From: Alphaproteobacteria bacterium
Lineage (GTDB): Bacteria > Pseudomonadota > Alphaproteobacteria > Micavibrionales > Micavibrionaceae
Length of the DNA stretch: 64,000 nucleotides
Assembly: GCA_020442385.1 (NCBI GenBank)
Contig: JAGRKE010000020.1
Location: 1-64,000, forward strand
Reading direction: 5' to 3'
In this document: piece by piece, positions 35,613 to 45,752 of the stretch
Position numbering within the stretch: position 1 is the first letter of the stretch
Layout: every line of letters starts with the position of its first letter
Notes under the pieces: generated by a model
What the model was told of the DNA's origin: nothing
Database searches by the model: none
The model's input: the letters and a program-made list of their open reading frames with translations, nothing else
Translations under genes and position numbers: made by a program

Positions 35613-36509
35613 ATGAACAAGATTAACATGCTTACTGTCTATCTCGGCTCTTCGGGGCATGCGCGACCTGTATTTAAAGAGGCGGCGGAAGAGCTGGGCG
35701 CGCTGATCGGCAAAAGCGGTAAAGACCTCGTTTATGGCGGGATGGATGCGGGCCTGATGGGGATTTTGGCGCAAAGCGCGCTGGACAATGGCGGGCATGT
35801 CTTCGGCGTGATCCCGAAAAAAATCAAGGATAGCGAGCGCATTCTAAAAAATTTGAACGAAACCATCATGGTCGAAGATTTGTGCGACCGCAAAAAGCAA
35901 ATGTTCCTGATGGCCGATGCGATTATCGCCCTGCCCGGCGGGTTTGGAACACTGGATGAAAGTCTGGAGATTTTATATTGGGGCGGGCTGGGCCTGCATT
36001 CTAAGCCGCTGGTGCTGGTGAATATTGAGGGGTATTGGGATGCGTTGATTGAATATCTCACCCCCCTGCCTGATTTCGACAAACGCTTTTTGGTTGTTGT
36101 GAACAGCGTGGAAGACGTAATACCCGTTTTGGAGAAATTCGAAGATTTGCCGCGCGTGAAAACGCCGCCGCACCTGCCGCATTTTGAAGATGAAATTACG
36201 CGCGATACGGATATCCCTATCGTGGTCGATAAAGCGAATGTGGAGAACACTTATTTCATTATTTGTGCGCTGGGTCTGAAACAATTGGGCAAGCACAGCC
36301 GCGCGATTGGATTCCTGAATAAGGATGGGCAGTTCGACCCGCTCATTCAATGGATCAGGAAAGCCGCCGAGGAACATTTCATCACCGGGAAATGCCTGAA
36401 GCTGTTCGGCGCGCATGAGAGCGAGAAGATGCTCTGGGCGATCCTGAAAAATCAGGAACGCGTCAATATCGACCTGCATGTTGAGAAATGGGGTAAAAGC
36501 GAGGTTTAA
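35613..36509 (+). CDS. LOG-family Rossmann protein (cytokinin-riboside phosphoribohydrolase-like)
   Basis: A 298-residue protein. The first 190 residues are a LOG domain: VYGGMDAGLMGILAQSAL near 35, the catalytic PGGFGTLDESLEILYW near 109 and KPLVLVNIEGYWD near 132. LOG proteins remove ribose 5'-phosphate from nucleoside monophosphates. The C-terminal 100 residues are an extension not found in typical LOG proteins. It shares TTAA as stop with the convergent gene. Confidence 0.85.
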   Translation: MNKINMLTVYLGSSGHARPVFKEAAEELGALIGKSGKDLVYGGMDAGLMGILAQSALDNGGHVFGVIPKKIKDSERILKNLNETIMVEDLCDRKKQMFLMADAIIALPGGFGTLDESLEILYWGGLGLHSKPLVLVNIEGYWDALIEYLTPLPDFDKRFLVVVNSVEDVIPVLEKFEDLPRVKTPPHLPHFEDEITRDTDIPIVVDKANVENTYFIICALGLKQLGKHSRAIGFLNKDGQFDPLIQWIRKAAEEHFITGKCLKLFGAHESEKMLWAILKNQERVNIDLHVEKWGKSEV

Positions 36510-36871
36510 GGCTGTAGTGGAACCAACTCTTGCTTGCTCGTTGTAAACAGATGCTGCAACGATACGGTCCAGTAATATTGGTACTTCACACCAGATACCT
36601 TTGCGAGTTCTTTGGCCACTTGATCAAAACGCGCGTGATAATCTGTGAAACTCTTCGCATATGTTGAGCCTTCGCTTTCAGGCGCATTCGGCCATTCTTG
36701 GATCTTGAAGCCGGCTTCTTTCACTGCATCTTCAAACAAATCAGATTTATCATTCACGTCTTTATAAAAGTAATCTTTCGTACCTGGGTCGTATTGATTT
36801 TTCTCATTAAAATAGAACCCGAAATCCGCGTCATGCGCGTCAAAAAACTTTTTTGCCAAACCGATACTCAT
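36506..36871 (-). CDS. Hypothetical protein, 121 residues
   Basis: An unrecognised cytosolic protein with many aromatic residues (FFDAHDADFGFYFNEKNQY near the start). Start at 36871 is preceded by GAGGGAG; the frame extends to 36913. It follows atpC on the same strand by about 80 nt and could be read from the ATP synthase operon or from its own promoter (TTGATT near 36924). Its TAA overlaps that of the convergent LOG gene in TTAA (36506-36509). Confidence 0.55.
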   Translation of the reverse strand: MSIGLAKKFFDAHDADFGFYFNEKNQYDPGTKDYFYKDVNDKSDLFEDAVKEAGFKIQEWPNAPESEGSTYAKSFTDYHARFDQVAKELAKVSGVKYQYYWTVSLQHLFTTSKQELVPLQP

Positions 36872-36950
36872 AAAAAAAACTCCCTCAGTAAGAATGATGG
36901 GAGTTTTTAGCATATCCGTAATATGAAAATCAAGAGATTCGAACGGCGTT

Positions 36951-37355
36951 TTATTCCGTCACCGCCGTGAGCTTTGCATTGACCAATTTGATCGCTTTTT
37001 GGACGCGTTTACGCTCCGTATCGTCAGCGGCGCGACCCAAATCTTCGTTGAGATCTTTCAGCTCTTGCTCAACCGCTTTCTTATCCAGCTCATTCACATT
37101 CACAGCCTGCTCGGCCAGAACGGTGCAGTTTTCGCCCGTAATGTCAGCAAACCCGCCCGCAATAAAGATTTTGCGCGGCGCTTTGTCACCTTCAGATGCG
37201 AAGAGCTTGACTACACCGGCCTGCAGCGCCACGACGAAAGAGGCGTGATCCTTGCCCACGCCCATCTCACCGGTAATGCCGGGTATCACAGCCATATAGA
37301 CAGGCTCTGATACCAGCTTTTCTTCAGGCGATACGAGTTCGAAATTGATGCTCAT
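36951..37355 (-). CDS. atpC: F1 ATP synthase epsilon subunit
   Basis: A 134-residue subunit of the F1 central stalk. The N-terminal beta-sandwich is typical (FELVSPEEKLVS, VIPGITGEMGVGKDHA) and the C-terminal helical hairpin contains the DLNEDLGRAADDTERKRVQ region. It restrains ATP hydrolysis and couples gamma to the F0 ring. It is the last F1 gene, 21 nt after atpD. Confidence 0.96.
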   Translation of the reverse strand: MSINFELVSPEEKLVSEPVYMAVIPGITGEMGVGKDHASFVVALQAGVVKLFASEGDKAPRKIFIAGGFADITGENCTVLAEQAVNVNELDKKAVEQELKDLNEDLGRAADDTERKRVQKAIKLVNAKLTAVTE

Positions 37356-37376
37356 GCTCTTCGTCTCTCTTTAGAT

Positions 37377-38855
<1,479 letters not shown>

Positions 38856-39095
38856 CTAGTTTAAAGGGATAAATTTTTCCATTTCTGTTGTGTCTGCGCC
38901 TTGTCGTTTACAAATCAACAAAGCGCTTTTTAAACCCGTTTGATCCTGAAGCGTTGCACCGCTAAAAGTCTCAAAAACCTGACTTATATTCTTCACAAAC
39001 GCCTCACTGCTCGCTCTATTCCATCCGCTGCCTTCACACTGATTGTAAAAAACAGATATGGCATTAGACACAGCCTTTGACAGCGTCTCACTCAA
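38856..39095 (-). CDS. Unknown 79-residue protein inserted between atpG and atpD
   Basis: A small helical protein with two Cys (NQCEGSGW, LLICKRQGAD) and no recognised family. It uses a TTG start at 39095, just 3 nt after the atpG stop, with GGAGG inside the atpG 3' end as a possible ribosome site. It is not a known ATP synthase subunit or inhibitor. The position inside a highly conserved operon implies it is transcribed with F1, but a functional link is unproven. Confidence 0.55.
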   Translation of the reverse strand: MSETLSKAVSNAISVFYNQCEGSGWNRASSEAFVKNISQVFETFSGATLQDQTGLKSALLICKRQGADTTEMEKFIPLN

Positions 39096-39098
39096 ACC

Positions 39099-40004
39099 TT
39101 AAACAGCCTCCGCCCCAGAAATAATCTCAATCAATTCTTTCGTAATGGCGGCCTGACGCGCACGGTTATATTGCAATGTCAGGTCGTTAATCATCTCACC
39201 CGCGTTACGCGTTGCGTTATCCATCGCGGTCATACGTGCGGCTTGCTCTCCGGCGGCGCTATCGAGCAGTGCGCGGAAAATCTGCACGCCGATATTGCGC
39301 GGCAGAAGCTCGGTTAGAATTTCCTCTTCCGTCGGCTCAAAATCATAAGGAGAATAAGGCTCAGCGCTTGTCTTCTCCTCGGCCTTGTTGTCCTGCTGCG
39401 CATCATCCGCACTAAAGGGGATGAGCTGTTGCACAGTTGGTGTTTGCGACAGAACGGACTTAAATTCGTTATAAATCAGTGTGCACACATCGAAATCACC
39501 GGCTTCAAAGCGCTCCAGCACATATTCGGAAACTTTGGCCACCTGCGCATATTCAACGCGCTTTTTGCCCACCATATCGGTGAAGCTTTCCCAGATATTG
39601 CCACCCAGCTCGCGCTTAAGCACATCACGTCCTTTACGGCCGACACACACCACGAACACCTCTTTGCCTGCGCCCTTCAGCTCGCTGATTTTCGCACGCG
39701 CGGTTTTAACAAGGTTGGCGTTAAAGCCGCCGCACAGACCGCGGTCTGAGGTCATAATAATCAGCAAGTGACGGTTATCAGAACCCGTTCCAGCCAGCAG
39801 CGGAGAACTCGCCTGCGTAATCACAACATTGGCCGCCACGCGCGCCATCATCTCCGCCATTGCGTTGGCGTAGGGCTGCGCCTCCTCGGCCTGTTCCTGA
39901 GCACGGCGCAGCTTTGACGCCGCCACCATTTTCATGGCCGAGGTGATCTTTCTAGTCGATTTGACCGATGTAATGCGGTCTCTGTAATCGCGTAATGATG
40001 GCAC
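39099..40004 (-). CDS. atpG: F1 ATP synthase gamma subunit
   Basis: A 301-residue central-shaft subunit. The N-terminal helix [20 protein letters not shown] and the C-terminal helix [20 protein letters not shown] are conserved. It is about ten residues longer than usual because of an acidic stretch near 205-225. It starts with GTG at 40004, overlapping by one base the TAG of the unknown gene before it (TAGTG). Translation may be coupled to that gene. Confidence 0.96.
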   Translation of the reverse strand: MPSLRDYRDRITSVKSTRKITSAMKMVAASKLRRAQEQAEEAQPYANAMAEMMARVAANVVITQASSPLLAGTGSDNRHLLIIMTSDRGLCGGFNANLVKTARAKISELKGAGKEVFVVCVGRKGRDVLKRELGGNIWESFTDMVGKKRVEYAQVAKVSEYVLERFEAGDFDVCTLIYNEFKSVLSQTPTVQQLIPFSADDAQQDNKAEEKTSAEPYSPYDFEPTEEEILTELLPRNIGVQIFRALLDSAAGEQAARMTAMDNATRNAGEMINDLTLQYNRARQAAITKELIEIISGAEAV

Positions 40005-40462
40005 TATTCATTTCCTTTCGGAATTAAAATTGGGTTCACTTGTTTTAATTCCATATCTTCATCTAAGTGTGTTTTGATAAAGCGAATTTCATTACCGGGA
40101 ACATTTAACGCCAATCTAACACCAAGGTTCTGTCCGCCAATTTGATCTGTATTAATCGCAATTACCTTTGAAGGGTCTTCATATGCACCGATACTTTTTA
40201 ATACAGTACTAATTTTTTTTGCAGAGTTTACATCTTCGAACGTGTAGTAACCGCTAACCACATCAGACTGATGCGCGCGACGAAAAACACCGACAACACC
40301 ATATGAAGAGTTAGAAACCTGCATCAATTTCATGGAACGCTCAAGACCAGTAGTAATTCGACCATCGACTACGGCGTAGTTTTGACTATTACCCACCACG
40401 GCATTAAAGACCTCTTTACGAAAAAGATTAAGGCTGGTCGAATATATACTTTGTATAGTCAT
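40004..40462 (-). CDS. Unknown 152-residue protein inserted between atpA and atpG
   Basis: An AT-richer gene with a clear GGGAG before its ATG at 40462. The product is soluble and alpha/beta-like; a middle stretch reads [20 protein letters not shown]. It matches no family I know. It lies 32 nt after atpA and its stop overlaps the atpG GTG. Insertion here would make atpG expression depend on passage of ribosomes through it. Confidence 0.65.
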   Translation of the reverse strand: MTIQSIYSTSLNLFRKEVFNAVVGNSQNYAVVDGRITTGLERSMKLMQVSNSSYGVVGVFRRAHQSDVVSGYYTFEDVNSAKKISTVLKSIGAYEDPSKVIAINTDQIGGQNLGVRLALNVPGNEIRFIKTHLDEDMELKQVNPILIPKGNE

Positions 40463-40494
40463 GGCTTTCTCCCAAATTACTCAGTTAAGAATCT

Positions 40495-42048
40495 CTAAGC
40501 AGCCTTTTTATTTGCAGAGGCGAAACTCTTGCCGAACTTCTCGAGGAACTTCTTCATTTTGTCTTCAAGCTTTTCATCCAGTTTTTGCTGATCGCGGATG
40601 GTCTCCAGAATGTCTTTGCCATTCGCGCGAACATCTTCGAGCAGGCGTGCTTCGTAAGCATCAACCTCGTTCACAGGAACGCTGTCGAGATAGCCTTTTG
40701 TACCGGCATAGATTACGAAGACCTGCTCTTCCATTGTCAGTGGCGAGTACTGAGGCTGTTTCAACAGCTGTGTCAGACGCGCACCGCGGGCCAGAAGTTT
40801 CTGTGTTGATGCATCCAGATCAGAAGCAAACTGCGCGAAGGCTTCCATCTCACGATACTGCGCCAATTCCAGCTTGATTGTACCGGCAACCTGTTTCATC
40901 GCCTTAACCTGCGCGGCAGATCCCACACGAGACACCGACAGACCGACGTTAATCGCCGGACGGATCCCTTTAAAGAACAGCGCGGTTTCAAGGAAGATCT
41001 GACCGTCTGTAATCGAAATCACGTTTGTCGGAATGTAAGCCGATACGTCCCCGCCCTGTGTTTCAATCACAGGCAGAGCCGTTAGCGATCCGCCGCCATG
41101 TGTTTCTTCGTTCATCTTCGCCGCACGTTCCAGCAGGCGGGAGTGAATGTAGAACACGTCACCAGGATACGCTTCACGACCGGGAGGACGGCGAAGCAGC
41201 AGTGACATTTGACGATACGCAACGGCCTGTTTTGAAAGGTCATCGTAAATCACGAGACCATGCAAACCGTTGTCACGGAAGTATTCGCCCATTGTACAGC
41301 CTGTATAGGCCGCCAAGAACTGCATCGGTGCAGGATCGGAAGCCGTAGCCGCCACAACGATCGAATATTCCATCGCGCCGGCATCTTCGAGTTCTTTTAC
41401 CAGCTGCGCAACAGTCGAGCGCTTCTGACCGATTGAAACATAAATACAGTAGAGGTGCTTGGACTCATCAGCCACTTTGTTCACGCTCTTCTGGTTAATG
41501 ATCGCATCAACAGCAACAGCGGTCTTACCAGTCTGACGGTCACCGATGATCAACTCACGCTGGCCGCGTCCGATGGGAACCAGCGCATCAATCGCCTTCA
41601 GACCTGTTTGCATAGGCTCATGCACAGACTGACGGGGAATAATGCCCGGCGCTTTTACCTCAACGCGGCTGCGCTTTTTGGACTTAATCGGACCTTTACC
41701 GTCAATCGGGTTGCCCAGACCGTCAACAACGCGGCCCAGCAATTCCTTACCGACAGGAACGTCCACAATCTCACCCGTACGGCGCACGATGTCGCCTTCT
41801 TTAATGTCGCGGTCATCGCCGAAAATAACGATACCGACATTGTCAGCTTCCAAGTTCAGCGCCATACCTTTAATGCCGCCGGGGAATTCAACCATCTCAC
41901 CAGCCTGCACATTGTCCAGACCGTAAACGCGGGCCACACCGTCACCAACGGAGAGCACGGTACCGATTTCAGCGACATCTGCCTGCGCGCCGAATTCCGC
42001 GATTTGTTTCTTCAGAATTTCTGAGATTTCTGCTGCTTTGATTTCCAT
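40495..42048 (-). CDS. atpA: F1 ATP synthase alpha subunit
   Basis: A 517-residue non-catalytic nucleotide-binding subunit. Walker [17 protein letters not shown] is near residue 169, and the family signature [17 protein letters not shown] near 364-380 is intact. It starts 1 nt after the atpH stop. Length and N-terminus ([15 protein letters not shown], which binds delta) are typical. Confidence 0.98.
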   Translation of the reverse strand: MEIKAAEISEILKKQIAEFGAQADVAEIGTVLSVGDGVARVYGLDNVQAGEMVEFPGGIKGMALNLEADNVGIVIFGDDRDIKEGDIVRRTGEIVDVPVGKELLGRVVDGLGNPIDGKGPIKSKKRSRVEVKAPGIIPRQSVHEPMQTGLKAIDALVPIGRGQRELIIGDRQTGKTAVAVDAIINQKSVNKVADESKHLYCIYVSIGQKRSTVAQLVKELEDAGAMEYSIVVAATASDPAPMQFLAAYTGCTMGEYFRDNGLHGLVIYDDLSKQAVAYRQMSLLLRRPPGREAYPGDVFYIHSRLLERAAKMNEETHGGGSLTALPVIETQGGDVSAYIPTNVISITDGQIFLETALFFKGIRPAINVGLSVSRVGSAAQVKAMKQVAGTIKLELAQYREMEAFAQFASDLDASTQKLLARGARLTQLLKQPQYSPLTMEEQVFVIYAGTKGYLDSVPVNEVDAYEARLLEDVRANGKDILETIRDQQKLDEKLEDKMKKFLEKFGKSFASANKKAA

Positions 42049-42049
42049 T

Positions 42050-42643
42050 TTATTTAGCCTCTTTCAGGTTCATTAAATTTTCATTGGATTGTTTGCTCAT
42101 AGCTGCCTGCAAGCGTTCCAGCTTACGGGCAACGGAATCATCGATCATCTGGGAGCCGACTGTGACAATCATGCCGCCGAGAATGCTGGGCTCTACGCGC
42201 ACATCAAGCAACACATCAGAGCCAACGGTTTTGGCAATCGCCGCTTCGAGCGATTTTTTCTGGGCCGCGCTCATATCCTGCGCCACTTGTACGGTCACTG
42301 AAATTTCGCCGCGGCGCTTGGACAGCTCAGCCGAAAAGGCTTTGATAATAGCTTCCAGAGCGTTCACACGCCCGTTTTGCGCCAGCACGCCCAAGAAGTT
42401 CTTTGTCAGATCAGAAAATTTAGCTTTGTTTGCCAAGGCCAGAAGCGCTTTTGCTTGCTGCGCACTGCCCGCCAGCGGGGAACGAATCATAACGGACAGA
42501 TCGGCGGAGCTTTCAATCATTGAAGACAGCTCGTTTAAATCTTTCTCAACGGCCTTGACCGCTTTTGCCTGTTCCGCAAGCTCAATAAGGGCTACGGCAT
42601 ATCGCGACGCGACGGTGGAAGATGCTTTCACAGCAGATGTCAC
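42050..42643 (-). CDS. atpH: F1 ATP synthase delta subunit
   Basis: A 197-residue stator subunit linking F1 alpha to the peripheral stalk. The N-terminal [15 protein letters not shown] and the C-terminal [20 protein letters not shown] motifs are characteristic. It is the first gene of the F1 operon; the 165 nt upstream to the divergent gene should hold the promoter, though no strong consensus is seen. Confidence 0.96.
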   Translation of the reverse strand: MTSAVKASSTVASRYAVALIELAEQAKAVKAVEKDLNELSSMIESSADLSVMIRSPLAGSAQQAKALLALANKAKFSDLTKNFLGVLAQNGRVNALEAIIKAFSAELSKRRGEISVTVQVAQDMSAAQKKSLEAAIAKTVGSDVLLDVRVEPSILGGMIVTVGSQMIDDSVARKLERLQAAMSKQSNENLMNLKEAK

Positions 42644-42808
42644 ACTCTTTTCCTTTACGCTTCAATTCGAACAAATTCTTACGTTGGCCGAGGATTTAGC
42701 ACAGCTTTCCGGCCATGACAAGTGTATAAGGACGCTAATTTAAGCCAAAATTCATAAAAAAATTTAGGGCGCTTGCTGGGGGTTGTGATTTGGATTAAGA
42801 CATAGGGA

Positions 42809-44218
42809 ATGATTCAGAAGACGAGCACCGTTTTTTTCCTGTTTTTTATCATCATTTTGGAAGGCTATGTCGTCCTTTCAACGGAGCTTTTGGCCATTCG
42901 CCAATCTATCCCCTTCACGGGCAGCGGCACCGAAACCGTTTCGGTGATTATTGCCGCCGTTTTAATGCCGCTGGCCCTTGGCTATCATGCGGGGGGAAGT
43001 TTCAAGCCACGCGCGGGCTTTGGCGTGCGTAAAAAGCTGATTTTAAACATCCTGATTGCGATGGTGTTTCTCATTCCCGGCCTGTCCTACATCATTATTT
43101 CCGACCTTTATAATGCGAGTATCGAACACGGGCTCAAGCACCGTTTGATCCATGTGACGCTGTATTCGCTGCTGTTTATCGTCACGCCGGTTTATTTGTT
43201 GGGCCAGACCATCCCGCTGATCAGCAATTATTTCGGCAAAGAAAAGCTTTCACGCATTACCGGGCGGATTTTGTTCTTCTCCACCATCGGATCGTTTCTG
43301 GGTGCGACGCTTTCGACGCTGGTTCTGATGTCGCATCTGGGCGTGGATGTGACGGTGGGGCTGAATTTCATTATTCTGACCGCGCTGGTGGTCTTGCTGA
43401 GCAAGGATAAATTCTCACATGTGGTCAAGGTCGCGCTGTTTTTGGGCTTGGTCGGGGTGGTGCTTAATTCCGGCTGGCTGACGCGCAAGGCCGGCATAAT
43501 CCAGAGCAATCAATACAACACGATCGCGGTGCTGAATAAAAACGGGCAGCGCCACTTGCTGCTCAATAACAGCTATTCCTCGATGTATTCGGATACAGGG
43601 CGCAAATATACCTATCTGGAGATGGCGGAGAAGCTGGCGCTGGACGATCTGTGGAATGCGCACCCGCCCAAAGACGTGCTGGTGATCGGCGCGGGCGCGT
43701 TCACCTTCGGTCATGAGGATGAGATCAACCATTACGACTATGTCGATATTGATAAGAACCTCAAAGAGGTCGCGGAAGATTACATTCTCAAAGAGAAGAT
43801 CAAGGAGAATAAAAGCTTCTACCCCATGCCTGCGCGCGCCTTTCTGGCGCAGACCGATAAGAAATATGATGTGGTGTTTCTGGATACCTATAGCGGGCGC
43901 TTAACCCTGCCCGAGCATTTGATCACGCTCGATTTCTTTCAAGAGATTAAGGCGCATTTGAAGGATGATGCGGTGCTGATTACCAATTTTGTCGGCTCGC
44001 CCAACTTCCTCGACCCGTTCAGCCGCACGCTGGATAACACGATGCGCGCCGCGTTTCCGTACGTGAACCGCCATGTCGGGCATGACTTATATGAACCGTG
44101 GAACCGCGATGAAGAAAAAATCCGCAATATCATGTATATCTACCGCCACCAAAGCGGGCTGGAAGAGCCCTCTATCTATACCGATAACAAGAACCGGGCG
44201 TTTCTGGATAAGCCCTAA
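42809..44218 (+). CDS. Membrane-fused spermidine-synthase-like methyltransferase fold protein
   Basis: A 469-residue protein. The first 230 residues hold about seven hydrophobic segments; the C-terminal half is a Rossmann domain like polyamine aminopropyltransferases: VLVIGAGAFTFGHE near 290, YDYVDIDKNLKEVAEDYIL near 310 and YDVVFLDTYSGRL near 352. Such membrane-anchored versions are common and their substrate is unknown. The usual catalytic Asp of spermidine synthase (near DxYS) appears present as LDTYS. Its TAA overlaps the TAG of the convergent gene in CTAA. Confidence 0.8.
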   Translation: MIQKTSTVFFLFFIIILEGYVVLSTELLAIRQSIPFTGSGTETVSVIIAAVLMPLALGYHAGGSFKPRAGFGVRKKLILNILIAMVFLIPGLSYIIISDLYNASIEHGLKHRLIHVTLYSLLFIVTPVYLLGQTIPLISNYFGKEKLSRITGRILFFSTIGSFLGATLSTLVLMSHLGVDVTVGLNFIILTALVVLLSKDKFSHVVKVALFLGLVGVVLNSGWLTRKAGIIQSNQYNTIAVLNKNGQRHLLLNNSYSSMYSDTGRKYTYLEMAEKLALDDLWNAHPPKDVLVIGAGAFTFGHEDEINHYDYVDIDKNLKEVAEDYILKEKIKENKSFYPMPARAFLAQTDKKYDVVFLDTYSGRLTLPEHLITLDFFQEIKAHLKDDAVLITNFVGSPNFLDPFSRTLDNTMRAAFPYVNRHVGHDLYEPWNRDEEKIRNIMYIYRHQSGLEEPSIYTDNKNRAFLDKP

Positions 44219-45006
44219 TACCAGCTCCACTCAAACAGGCCGAAGCCCTCGATGCCCAGCAAATAAGCCGCCAGCCTGAATACAAGCAGGTGCGCGACAT
44301 ATATTTCGAGCGTACGCCGCCCGCCAAATTGAATGAGCGCGGTGAGCGGACGCGGCCAAGATTTTGTCAGCGCCGGATAAGTCGCGGATTTAAACCCATA
44401 GAGTGCGGTAAAGATAATGGCCGTTCCCGCCGCGACAAAAACGCTCTGCGCCGTATCAAACTCATAACCAATAATGTTCATGAAAGCATAGCTGGCGGCG
44501 GTAAAACCGATAAAACCCAGCGCCGCCGTGCGTGAAACAGCGCGGCATTTCTCCGGCTGGCGGCGCAGGAAGCCATAAAGCGGAATGGTCAGGCAAAATA
44601 GCCCGTATTCAACCGGCAAATGACTGGGGATGAGTAAAAGAGTAATGACGCCCAGCGCGATCAACATCGACTCCAACCCCGAAAAAACATACGCGGCGGC
44701 GCGGTCCAAAACCGGGCGCACCAGCGCCATGCCCACCAGAATGGTCAGCGGGAAAATATGCGGCGCGACAAGAAGACTGGTCAGGGTCAAGATAAGCGCC
44801 CCACCCCACAGACGCGCCGGAACATCGCGCGTCATCGCATACCCGATGAGAAACAACCAGATCGGCGCGCTCATGCGGCCCACCGCGCGCCACCACATCG
44901 CCTCGGGATAAAAATAAATCCCGATATGATCGATAATCATCAACACAACCGCGAGGGTCTTGAGCAGATCGTAGGAGGTAATGTCTTTGGGAAGCGCCTT
45001 GGTCAT
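44215..45006 (-). CDS. TraX-family membrane protein
   Basis: A 263-residue integral membrane protein with 7-8 hydrophobic segments. It begins ITSYDLLKTLAVVLMIIDH, the hallmark of the TraX family (TraX N-acetylates F-pilin in E. coli); chromosomal relatives are probably membrane acyltransferases. The N-terminal IDH and the later RRTLEIYVAHLLVF are family-like. Start at 45006 removes a doubtful leader that reaches 45051. No conjugation genes are nearby. Confidence 0.8.
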   Translation of the reverse strand: MTKALPKDITSYDLLKTLAVVLMIIDHIGIYFYPEAMWWRAVGRMSAPIWLFLIGYAMTRDVPARLWGGALILTLTSLLVAPHIFPLTILVGMALVRPVLDRAAAYVFSGLESMLIALGVITLLLIPSHLPVEYGLFCLTIPLYGFLRRQPEKCRAVSRTAALGFIGFTAASYAFMNIIGYEFDTAQSVFVAAGTAIIFTALYGFKSATYPALTKSWPRPLTALIQFGGRRTLEIYVAHLLVFRLAAYLLGIEGFGLFEWSWY

Positions 45007-45074
45007 GGATTCACTATTGATGATTCTGAAAATAAAAACTAGACAAATCAAAATCGTTTGCGTTATGAAAATGA

Positions 45075-45752
45075 ATGACTTTATACAGAGCCAATGACAG
45101 ACTGCCCGAAGATGAAACCATCTTGCTGGTCAAAGACCCGGAAGAGTTCAAGCTTTTCCGCGAGCGCGGGAATTTAGGCATTCGCGGCATTGTTTATGAT
45201 GTCGCCGTTTCTGACACTTTGAGAAATTCTCTGATTGAGTTCGCAAAAATCGTTCTGGCCAAATACAAGAACGACCCTCAATCACTGAGCGCGTTAATGA
45301 CCAAACAAAGATACGACAAAGTGCGCTTCATCAAAGACACATCCCCGCCGACGGATTTGGAGATACGAATGGATGTTGATACGCCGCAAGTGGTTTTTGA
45401 AAAGACATTCAAAGAGTATGCCAGCCCGAAAGACTTTAAAGGTATTACAGAGCTTTATAATACGTTAGCGCTTCTTAAAACATGCCGGACAAATGCGGTA
45501 AACCCGGATTACACAAAACAAATGTGGCTCAAGATTAACTCCTTCTATCCGCGCCACTACCACCGTCATGAGCCTTTTTTAACCATGTCTTTTAACCAAC
45601 CCGGCACAGAATTTAAAAATGCGGATGAGACAAAATCGATTGTAACACCGATCAACCGCGCTCTGATCATTGATATGGCCGTTCACCACAGAGCATCGCA
45701 GATTTCAGATAGCGATCAGAAAGACTCTCCGCGCATTGGCTGTATGTTATAA
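45075..45752 (+). CDS. Hypothetical protein, possibly DUF1826-like
   Basis: A 225-residue soluble protein. The stretch YPRHYHRHEPFLTMSFNQPG near residues 160-180 has a His-rich strand followed by a PGTEF turn, which loosely recalls DUF1826 (FHxDxxxxRLLCTYxGPGTEW). The match is weak and no function is claimed. No good ribosome site is seen. It shares the hexamer TTATAA (45747-45752) as stop with the convergent priA. Confidence 0.5.
   Translation: MTLYRANDRLPEDETILLVKDPEEFKLFRERGNLGIRGIVYDVAVSDTLRNSLIEFAKIVLAKYKNDPQSLSALMTKQRYDKVRFIKDTSPPTDLEIRMDVDTPQVVFEKTFKEYASPKDFKGITELYNTLALLKTCRTNAVNPDYTKQMWLKINSFYPRHYHRHEPFLTMSFNQPGTEFKNADETKSIVTPINRALIIDMAVHHRASQISDSDQKDSPRIGCML

Noticed and set aside
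45300..45752. Naming the gene before priA as a DUF1826 protein
   Set aside because: Only a short His/PGTE-like stretch agrees; the rest of the family pattern was not seen, so it stays hypothetical.
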